DNA of 14,762 nucleotides from JBHELG01 sp046263195 (lineage in GTDB: Bacteria > Actinomycetota > Nitriliruptoria > Nitriliruptorales > JAHWKO01), in NCBI GenBank assembly GCA_046263195.1, contig JBHELG010000129.1, positions 1-14,762 on the forward strand, in the 5' to 3' direction. This document shows, piece after piece, positions 5,851-11,885 of the stretch (position 1 is its first letter; every line of letters begins with the position of its first letter). The position numbers were made by a program, and so were the translations under genes. Below the pieces are notes generated by a model that was not told where the DNA came from, made no database searches, and worked only from the letters and a program-made list of their open reading frames with translations.

Positions 5851-7401
5851 GTGTCGTTTTCTGCGCGAGCGTGCGGCTGTGGACGCTTCCGCCTCGCCGC
5901 TGGCCTGCTCCTGGCCGTCGTGCTCGCGGCCTGTACCACCGCCTCCGGTCGAGCTCCTGTCGAGCCGGCCGAAGAGCTTCCCGCCCCGGCGAGCGGGGAG
6001 GACCAGGGGGCGGAGGTTCCAGGAGCCGGCGGCCTGCCCGAGGTTCCAGGCGTCGTGCGGGGCGTGTACGCCCACCCGTCCTCGTTCTGGGGCGACCACT
6101 GGTCGAACCTCATCCGTCTCGTGAAGGAGACGGAGTTGAACGCGATCGTGGTAGACGTCAAGGACGAGGCAGGCACCCTGCTGTGGAACATCAACCACCC
6201 ACTGGCCGAAGCCGGCGGCGGTGGCAAGTGGCGGGACAACTACGAGGGCCTTGGGGACCGGCTGCAGATGCTCAAGGACGCCGGAGGCTGGGCCATCGCC
6301 CGCATCGCCTGCTTCAAGGACACCCGTGTAGCCGACGCTCGGCCCGACCTGGCCGTACAGAACCAGTCTGGAAAGACCTGGAAGGCTCGTAAGAGCTTCT
6401 CGTGGCTGAACCCCTATCAGGACGAGGCGGGTCAATGGTGCATCGACGTGGCTTTGGCCGCGCTCGAGGTCGGGTTCGACGAGATCCAGTTCGACTACAT
6501 CCGTTTTCCCAACGCGGGCGACGGCGACACCACCGGCATCCAACTGCCCGGCGTGCCTCCCGGCCGGCCTCGCGACCAGTGGCGCCACAGCGACGAGATC
6601 GTCGACTTCCTCGCGCGGGCCTCGGAGGAGATCCACTCGGCCGGTGGCTACGTCGCTGCAGACCTGTTCGGTCTCGTGACCTACGACTTCCGCTGGGACG
6701 CCGGCGGGACGGGTCAGGTGCTCGAGCGCATCGCCGAGCACGTCGACTTCATCTCGCTCATGGTCTACCCGTCGCACTACAACGCCGGCAACTACGGGCT
6801 CAAGCCGCACCCGATCGTCTATCCCTACGAAACGGTGTGGAATGCGATGCAGGAGGGCCAGATGCGGGTGCAGGGGTTGCGCGCGAAGATCCGCCCCTGG
6901 CTCGAGGATTTCTCGGCCCCATGGATGGGCTACCCCAGCCACACCCCCAAGCACGTCACCGAACAGATGCGTGCCGTGTACGAGAATGGCATCGACGGGT
7001 GGATGCTGTGGAACGCCGGCAACCGCTACACCGAGTCCGCCCTCAAGCGGGATGAAGGGGTCAGCCACGCGAACCAGGCCTTCCGCCCCCCCGCCCGGAC
7101 CGCCAACCCGGATCCCGCCCCGGGAGCGGAACGCAAGACGTGGCCCGGCACGCCGCCCTGCGACCCGTATCCGGGGGTTCTGCAGATCGGGCTGGGCAAC
7201 CTCGCCGGCTCGAAGCCGCCTCAGCTCGCGCTGCCATTCGACGACCCTCGGCTGTGTGCGGGTGTGCCACCCGGCCAGGAGGCCAAGGCGCCGTGGTGGG
7301 CACGCCAATCCGGCGGTGGTACTTCCGGCCCCGGTCCGGGCCCAGGTCCCGGCGGCGGGGACAAGACCCGTGACGCGACGCCCCCGCCGGACAAGGACTG
7401 A
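5851..7401 (+). CDS. Lipoprotein with DUF4015 putative glycoside hydrolase domain
   Basis: A 516-residue lipoprotein. The N-terminus has a basic stretch, then RLAAGLLLAVVLAAC with lipobox LAAC and lipidated Cys28, followed by a Pro/Glu-rich spacer. From about residue 70 runs a TIM-barrel-like DUF4015 domain: GVYAHPSSFW, LNAIVVDVKDEAGTLLWN, WAIARIACFKD, FDEIQFDYIRFP, GGYVAADLFGL, HVDFISLMVYPSHY and GIDGWMLWNAGN. The family (PF13200) is predicted to hydrolyse glycans; acidic residues in DVKDE and QFDYIRFP are candidate catalytic groups. The C-terminus is a Gly/Pro/Asp tail with repeated GP. GTG 5851 follows a GGGGG seven bases upstream and gives a normal lipoprotein signal; GTG 5821 would add ten residues. 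The long leftward ORF covering the same DNA has no domain signal and is a shadow. Being divergent from rpf suggests shared wall-remodelling control. Confidence 0.88.
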   Translation: MSFSARACGCGRFRLAAGLLLAVVLAACTTASGRAPVEPAEELPAPASGEDQGAEVPGAGGLPEVPGVVRGVYAHPSSFWGDHWSNLIRLVKETELNAIVVDVKDEAGTLLWNINHPLAEAGGGGKWRDNYEGLGDRLQMLKDAGGWAIARIACFKDTRVADARPDLAVQNQSGKTWKARKSFSWLNPYQDEAGQWCIDVALAALEVGFDEIQFDYIRFPNAGDGDTTGIQLPGVPPGRPRDQWRHSDEIVDFLARASEEIHSAGGYVAADLFGLVTYDFRWDAGGTGQVLERIAEHVDFISLMVYPSHYNAGNYGLKPHPIVYPYETVWNAMQEGQMRVQGLRAKIRPWLEDFSAPWMGYPSHTPKHVTEQMRAVYENGIDGWMLWNAGNRYTESALKRDEGVSHANQAFRPPARTANPDPAPGAERKTWPGTPPCDPYPGVLQIGLGNLAGSKPPQLALPFDDPRLCAGVPPGQEAKAPWWARQSGGGTSGPGPGPGPGGGDKTRDATPPPDKD

Positions 7402-7707
7402 CTGACCCAGGTCCGTTCGGACTTCGCAGCGACCTTCGAGAGCCGTGAGCGGTCCCTTCGACATCGGCTCGCCGCCGTACGCACACACCTGCGGGATGGC
7501 GGCGAGACCGACGCCCGATCGACCACTTCCGGTCTGCCGCCAAGCGCACGACGAGCGCGCCCGAGAAGAACTACCTGAACATGAAGGCGGCTCGCCTGGC
7601 CCATCCCGGCCAGGGCTGGCTACGGAAGGTCGCCGCGAGGGCAGGGGCAGATGCGGACACTGCTCGGAGGGATCGAGGCGAGCTCTGAGGTCGCCCTTGC
7701 GGGATGA
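7402..7707. other. Convergent intergenic region
   Basis: About 306 bases between the stops of two converging genes. A plus-strand frame at 7449-7688 reads rather protein-like near its end (KNYLNMKAARLAHPG) but has no start before an internal ATG and no ribosome binding site. It could be a decayed gene end. No clear terminator hairpin with a T-tract was found. Confidence 0.4.
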
Positions 7708-7914
7708 TCAGGGGCCCTTCTCGCCGCGATTCCGGGATGTGGGACGCAGCGGCAGGAGGAGGGTCAGGCCGAGCAGGATGAGCACGATCGGGACGAGCCA
7801 GCGCAGCTTGTCGGGATCGAGGTCGACGCCCACGAGTGACGCGAGACCGAGCCCGAGGAAGATGGCGCCGGCCACGAACGAGATGGGGTCGAAGGGGTGG
7901 CGGTGCATGCGCAT
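7708..7914 (-). CDS. Small two-helix membrane protein (LiaI-like size and topology)
   Basis: A 68-residue protein beginning MRMHRHPFDP, then two hydrophobic helices (about residues 11-26, SFVAGAIFLGLGLASL, and 38-55, LRWLVPIVLILLGLTLLL) separated by a short Asp-rich loop, and a basic tail. The start at 7914 is set by GGAGG four bases upstream; a longer in-frame reading from 7983 overlaps the upstream gene and is not preferred. It begins 11 bases after the stop of the PspC/toastrack gene, so the two are almost certainly co-transcribed. Its helix pair with a W-x-x-P-I-V-L-I-L-x-G pattern resembles the middle helix pair of that neighbour (IVWPLALIGIGLLLL). Small partners of this type accompany LiaF-like proteins; the role as an envelope-stress accessory is inferred. 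Confidence 0.8.
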   Translation of the reverse strand: MRMHRHPFDPISFVAGAIFLGLGLASLVGVDLDPDKLRWLVPIVLILLGLTLLLPLRPTSRNRGEKGP

Positions 7915-7925
7915 GCTGCCTCCGA

Positions 7926-9113
7926 TCAGCGTGAAGCGGAGCGGACGGAGATCTCTCCCGTGCCGACCTCGAGGAAGATCCACAGTTGCGGCGGCGCCGG
8001 TCCCACCTCGCGCACGAGTTCCACCCCGAGGCCCTCTCGCTCGGTGCCGAACACGTGCACGTCACCGGCCCCGGCCCGTGCTTCCACTCGCGCGGCGACG
8101 CCTGCCGGGACGACGACCTGAATCTCGCCCACGCCCACCCTGGCCTCCACGTGGGTCCTCTCCTGACTGGTATCGAGGTCGGTGAGGTTGAGGGTGAGCT
8201 CGCCCGCCGCGAGCTCGTAGGTGGGACGCACCTCGTGCCAGCCGCTCGGCCGGAAGACATGAGCGCCGGCGTCACCTCGCAGGGGCACGTCGATCAATGA
8301 GGTGACGACGAGGGCCGGGACGATCAGCGCACCGAGCACGATGAGCACGGCAGAGCGGCCCCACCACGCTCCCACGAGCAGGCCGCCTCCCATGATCGCG
8401 AGGACGAGGCCGAGGTAGGTGTTCAGGCCGAGGTCGAGCATTCCCGCCGTGTCGAGCAGCGTCACGAAGCCGATGATCACGAGCCCGATGGCCAGCGTCG
8501 CGCGTCCGAGCATCGAGCGCGGACGGCGAGGGTGGGTTGCCTCGTCATTCGCCCCGGCCATCTCCTGTGCTGCTGGCTCGTCTCGGGGAGTGGCCGGGCC
8601 TGCCACTTCCGATCCAGCTGTCCGGGCCGTAGTAGGCGGGTCGCGCTCGTCAGCGGGGGTGGTCTCGGGCTCGCGCCGCAGCAGCAGCAGGCCGATTCCG
8701 ATGAGCGCGAGCGGCCACACGATGCCGGGCCGCCACAGCTCGTCGGCGACCAGGGCGGCGGCGATGACGATGAGCGCGACACCGACCCAGAAGCGCGGTT
8801 CATGGCGGCGGATCTCACTCCGGGGCTCCCGGCTGCCGGCCGGGATCCCCTGGCGTGCTGGGGTGCCCTCCGCTGGTTCCGGCATGAGGAGCCAGGCCGC
8901 GAGATATGCCACAACGCCAACGCCGCCGGTGAGGGCGAGGACGACGAAAGCGATGCGCACGAGCACGGGGTCGATCTGCAGATAGTCGGCCATCCCGCTC
9001 GCGACGCCGGCAACGACACGGTCGTCGACTCTGCGCACGAGGCGACGCGGGGGTGGTGGCTTGGGCTGGGTGGGGACGGTGGGAGCGTCGGGGGGCGGGG
9101 ACGTACCGGTCAT
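7926..9113 (-). CDS. PspC-domain membrane protein with LiaF-like toastrack C-terminus
   Basis: A 395-residue protein. A Pro-rich cytoplasmic start (1-22) is followed by a PspC domain at about 24-78 (RRVDDRVVAGVASGMADYL, then the helix pair ending AAWLLMPEP), a second helix pair at 108-146 containing IVWPLALIGIG, a charged loop at 147-200, two to three further helices at 203-272, and a beta-rich region at 275-395 of the toastrack/LiaF type (alternating strands such as GELTLNL, VGEIQVVVPAGVAARVEARAGAG and GTGEISVRS). LiaF/VraT-type proteins inhibit a partner kinase until the envelope is damaged. The start at 9113 has GGAGG seven bases upstream; the longer reading to 9173 lacks one. It is divergent from the PspC-kinase gene and probably controls it. 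The domain order is clear; the inhibitor role is inferred from context. Confidence 0.9.
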   Translation of the reverse strand: MTGTSPPPDAPTVPTQPKPPPPRRLVRRVDDRVVAGVASGMADYLQIDPVLVRIAFVVLALTGGVGVVAYLAAWLLMPEPAEGTPARQGIPAGSREPRSEIRRHEPRFWVGVALIVIAAALVADELWRPGIVWPLALIGIGLLLLRREPETTPADERDPPTTARTAGSEVAGPATPRDEPAAQEMAGANDEATHPRRPRSMLGRATLAIGLVIIGFVTLLDTAGMLDLGLNTYLGLVLAIMGGGLLVGAWWGRSAVLIVLGALIVPALVVTSLIDVPLRGDAGAHVFRPSGWHEVRPTYELAAGELTLNLTDLDTSQERTHVEARVGVGEIQVVVPAGVAARVEARAGAGDVHVFGTEREGLGVELVREVGPAPPQLWIFLEVGTGEISVRSASR

Positions 9114-9243
9114 GGTCGAGCCTCCGGGCTGGGGCGGGGACCGGCGATCGCTACCGGCTGCGCGCCCCCTCATCGTGACTTCCGGACCACCTCCTCACCA
9201 TCCGGGATGACCCGCGAAGTTCCCGGAGACACCCTGGCCCAGA

Positions 9244-9262
9244 CCCTGAAGCCGTCTCAGGG
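9244..9262. promoter_or_regulatory. Inverted repeat in the divergent PspC promoter region
   Basis: CCCTGA-N7-TCAGGG is a perfect 6-bp inverted repeat centred at 9253, 47 bases before the kinase start and within the 186-base region shared with the leftward PspC/toastrack gene. It has the size of a dimeric NarL/LiaR-type binding site and could be the autoregulatory operator of the neighbouring regulator. Binding is conjecture; no second copy was found in the window. Confidence 0.3.
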
Positions 9263-9299
9263 CCCTCCCCGATGGCCTCCCCGGCGCGCCTGTGACACC

Positions 9300-10553
9300 A
9301 TGCTCGGGCACGTGGAACGGCAGGTCGGCGAGGAGTTGGCGCTGTTCGAGCGCAGCAGCAGTGATCGGGTGATCGCGGGAGTCGCCGCCGGCCTCGCCCA
9401 CCGGCTCGGCGTCGACGTGCTGCTCGTCCGCATCGCGCTCGTTGTGCTCGCCGCCGCTGGCGGTTCGGGCATCGTGCTCTACCTGCTCGGCTGGCTCGTG
9501 AGCTCGGAGAGCAGCGACGACCACGACCGCTCCACAGACGAGCGACATACCGACCCGCGACAGGCGCTCGCACTGGGACTGATCCTCCTCGGCACCCTCC
9601 TGCTTCTCCGAGATCTCGGCTTGTGGTTCGGCGACGCGATCGTCTGGCCGGTCGCCTTGGCCGCAGTGGGCTCGGCAGTGATCTGGGCGCGCAGCAGCGA
9701 GGACGACCGGGAACGATGGAGCCGCCTGGGGGCGCGCATCCCCGGCAACCCCGTGGAGGCCGTGTTCGGTGGTCGAGCCTCGCTCGGGCGGGTCATCGTC
9801 GGCGGGCTGCTCGTGGCGGTCGGGCTGGCGGCCTCTCTCGCCGCAAACACGTCGCTCGCCGGACTCGGTCCACTGCTGGTGGGAGCGGCCGTGGCCACGG
9901 CGGGTCTCGGGCTCGTGCTCGGTCCGTGGGTGCTACGCCTCGCCCGTCAGGTCACGACCGAGCGGGGGGAGCGCATTCGCGCCGAGGAGCGGGCCGAGGT
10001 GGCCGCCCACCTGCACGACTCGGTGCTGCAGACGCTGGCTCTGCTGCAACGCTCGACCTCCCAGCAGGAGATGGTGGCCCTGGCACGCCGGCAGGAGCGC
10101 GAGCTACGGGCGTGGCTGTATGGGCAGACCACCGCTGACGGTGAGCTGCTCGGCCAAGCTATAGACGCGCTCGTCGAGAAGGTGGAGGCGGATCACGACA
10201 TCGTCGTCGATGCGATCGTGGTGGGCGACGGGCCGTTGGACGAACGCTTGCGGGCGCTGGTGGAGGCGGCGGGCGAGGCCGTCGTGAACGCCGCCAAGCA
10301 CGCCGGCGTGACGAGTGTGTCGCTCTACGTGGAACGTCGAGGGGAAACGGCCGAGGCGTACGTGCGCGACCGCGGACGGGGCTTCGATCCGGCCGCGGTA
10401 GGAGCGGACCGGCGCGGGATAGCCCATTCGATCCGTGGACGCGTGGAGCGGTGGGGCGGCGAGGTGCTCATCACCACCGCGCTGGAAGAGGGCACCGAGG
10501 TCCGACTGCGGCTTCCCGCCCCGACGCTTCACGGCCAGGAGGAGGGTCATTGA
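9300..10553 (+). CDS. PspC-domain sensor histidine kinase (NarL/LiaS-type)
   Basis: A 417-residue membrane kinase. PspC domain at about 16-70 (SSSDRVIAGVAAGLAHRLGV, then a helix ending YLLGWLVSSE), helix pair at 88-130 with AIVWPVALAAVG, and a further helix block at 161-212. A HisKA_3-type dimerisation helix follows, RAEVAAHLHDSVLQTLALLQ, with His239 as phospho-acceptor next to Asp240. The HATPase_c domain runs from about 315: N-box AGEAVVNAAKHAG (Asn330), G1 DRGRGFDP at 357-364, and GTEVRLRLP near the end. It lacks an extracytoplasmic sensor loop, so signals are probably read inside the membrane, as in intramembrane-sensing kinases. The ATG at 9300 gives a complete PspC domain but has no strong Shine-Dalgarno; GTG 9312 is the alternative. 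Its stop overlaps the regulator start. It is divergent from a toastrack protein with a matching membrane part. Confidence 0.93.
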   Translation: MLGHVERQVGEELALFERSSSDRVIAGVAAGLAHRLGVDVLLVRIALVVLAAAGGSGIVLYLLGWLVSSESSDDHDRSTDERHTDPRQALALGLILLGTLLLLRDLGLWFGDAIVWPVALAAVGSAVIWARSSEDDRERWSRLGARIPGNPVEAVFGGRASLGRVIVGGLLVAVGLAASLAANTSLAGLGPLLVGAAVATAGLGLVLGPWVLRLARQVTTERGERIRAEERAEVAAHLHDSVLQTLALLQRSTSQQEMVALARRQERELRAWLYGQTTADGELLGQAIDALVEKVEADHDIVVDAIVVGDGPLDERLRALVEAAGEAVVNAAKHAGVTSVSLYVERRGETAEAYVRDRGRGFDPAAVGADRRGIAHSIRGRVERWGGEVLITTALEEGTEVRLRLPAPTLHGQEEGH

Positions 10554-11197
10554 GCGGTACCAGCCGTGTTCGGCTCTTCCTCGTCGACGACCACCGGCTG
10601 TTCCTGTCGGGATTGCGCAGCGAGCTCGGGGCAATGTTCGACATAGTGGGGGCGGCCGAGGACGCTTCCTCCGCCATCGCGGGCATATGCGCCACCGCAC
10701 CCCAGGTCGTGCTGCTCGACGTGCATCTGCCGGGCGGAGGTGGTCGCAGCGTCATCGAGGCGGTACATGCCACCGGCCCGGGCATCCGCTTCCTCGCCCT
10801 GTCGGTCTCGGACTCACCCGAGGACGTCATCGGTGTGGTACGGGCCGGTGCGCGCGGCTATGTCACGAAGACCATCCGTCCCGAGGATCTCGTCGCCGCC
10901 ATTCATCGCGTCCACGAGGGAGACGCCGTCTTCTCGCCACGTCTCGCCGGGTTCGTGCTGGACGCGTTCGCGGGCGAGCTGACGGGAACGGTCGACCCCG
11001 AGCTCGACCTGCTCACGCCTCGCGAGCTGGATGTCATGCGCCATATAGCCCGCGGCTACACCTACAAGGAGGTGGGGCGGGAGCTGCTCATCTCGAAGAA
11101 GACGGTCGAAACACACGTGTCAGCCGTTCTGCGCAAGCTGCAGCTCTCGAACCGTCACGAGCTCACGCGGTGGGCGGTGGACCGCCGACTCGTGTGA
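10550..11197 (+). CDS. NarL/LuxR-family response regulator, partner of the PspC kinase
   Basis: A 215-residue two-domain regulator. The receiver domain (about 6-122) has acidic pocket Asp13/Asp14, phospho-acceptor Asp57 in VVLLDVHLPGG, the switch Ser85 in LALSVSDSP and Lys107 in GYVTK. The LuxR-type helix-turn-helix (about 154-215) reads LTPRELDVMRHIARGY, EVGRELLISKKTVETHVSAV and LRKLQLSNRHEL. The start is a TTG at 10550 sharing bases with the kinase stop (TTGA) and preceded by AGGAGGAGG, so the pair is translationally coupled in a fixed ratio. It is expected to be phosphorylated by the kinase and to act on the divergent promoter region, though that target is inferred. It is convergent with the flavin reductase gene 50 bases away, with no obvious T-tract terminator between. 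Confidence 0.94.
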   Translation: MSGTSRVRLFLVDDHRLFLSGLRSELGAMFDIVGAAEDASSAIAGICATAPQVVLLDVHLPGGGGRSVIEAVHATGPGIRFLALSVSDSPEDVIGVVRAGARGYVTKTIRPEDLVAAIHRVHEGDAVFSPRLAGFVLDAFAGELTGTVDPELDLLTPRELDVMRHIARGYTYKEVGRELLISKKTVETHVSAVLRKLQLSNRHELTRWAVDRRLV

Positions 11198-11247
11198 GGC
11201 GGGTCGGCCTGCCAGCGGCGGGTGTGACGGTGCCGACGGCAACGCTT

Positions 11248-11775
11248 CTAGCCAGTCCGATAGTGGCCGCGGAAGTACACGAGAGGATCGTGAAAGTCCT
11301 CATGAAGGTCCAGGCGCTCGATGCTGCCCGTCACGAGGCTGGAATAGCCGACCGGGGAGGCGCCCTGGAGGCGGCAGTACGCCCGGGTGGGGACGTCACG
11401 TAAGACCGGGCCCCACGAAGACTCGGACACTTCCAACCCGGAGAACAGGCCTCCGGGCGCTGGGGTGCGCAACGCGAACCGCTCCGACAACGCCCGCTGG
11501 CTGTGGTCGAGTACGTGCACGACGAACGCCCCGCTCTCGTGCATGGCGGCCCAAAGTTCGGAGACATCACTCAGTAGGCCGAGGACGAGCGGGGGATCGC
11601 CTTCGGCGACCAGCAACGAGGAAACGGTCAGACCACCCCGTGCGGTCAACGCCCCAGACGTCCACACGGTCACCGGCGCTGCCAGTCGTCCTCGAAATCG
11701 CCGGGTCGGTGCGCGCTCTTGCAGTGGGGTGAGGAAGGGATGCTCGAAGTGGATACGACCGGCGGGTTCGTCCAT
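11248..11775 (-). CDS. Flavin reductase-like, FMN-binding split-barrel protein
   Basis: A 175-residue protein spanning a flavin reductase-like domain at about 26-165: RRFRGRLAAPVTVWTSG, ARGGLTVSSLLVAEGDPPLVL, LLSDVSELWAAMHESGAFVVHVL and a C-terminal strand with LVTGSIERLDLHEDFHDPLVYFRGHY. The T-V-S-S step after a G-x-T strand and the P-P-L-V-L-x-L block are typical of the family, which binds FMN and reduces flavins with NAD(P)H or serves as a partner of two-component monooxygenases. No partner oxygenase lies next to it; the nearest oxidoreductase is the copper radical oxidase transcribed just upstream in the same direction, 110 bases away. The ATG at 11775 has no purine-rich site before it, so the exact start is less sure. 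The substrate is unknown. Confidence 0.85.
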   Translation of the reverse strand: MDEPAGRIHFEHPFLTPLQERAPTRRFRGRLAAPVTVWTSGALTARGGLTVSSLLVAEGDPPLVLGLLSDVSELWAAMHESGAFVVHVLDHSQRALSERFALRTPAPGGLFSGLEVSESSWGPVLRDVPTRAYCRLQGASPVGYSSLVTGSIERLDLHEDFHDPLVYFRGHYRTG

Positions 11776-11885
11776 GGAGCGAGTGTGGGAGGGCTGCAGG
11801 GGCCAGGCAAATCACGTTTCCTGGACTGGCAGTCAGAGCGACGCCACCGAGCCCGTTCGGATTCCGGGAAGGAGGTCAGATCCGC

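Noticed and set aside
5590..7488. Long leftward open frame of 632 codons opposite the DUF4015 gene
   Set aside because: No domain, Val/Arg/Gly-rich as expected for the antisense of a GC-rich gene; the plus frame has a lipobox and clear family motifs.
7449..7688. Plus-strand frame with a protein-like stretch (KNYLNMKAARLAHPG)
   Set aside because: No start codon before an internal ATG, no ribosome binding site and no recognisable family; at most a gene remnant.
8532..9299. Upstream extension of the kinase reading frame across the divergent gene
   Set aside because: It overlaps the antisense of the PspC/toastrack gene; the PspC domain of the kinase starts just after the ATG at 9300.
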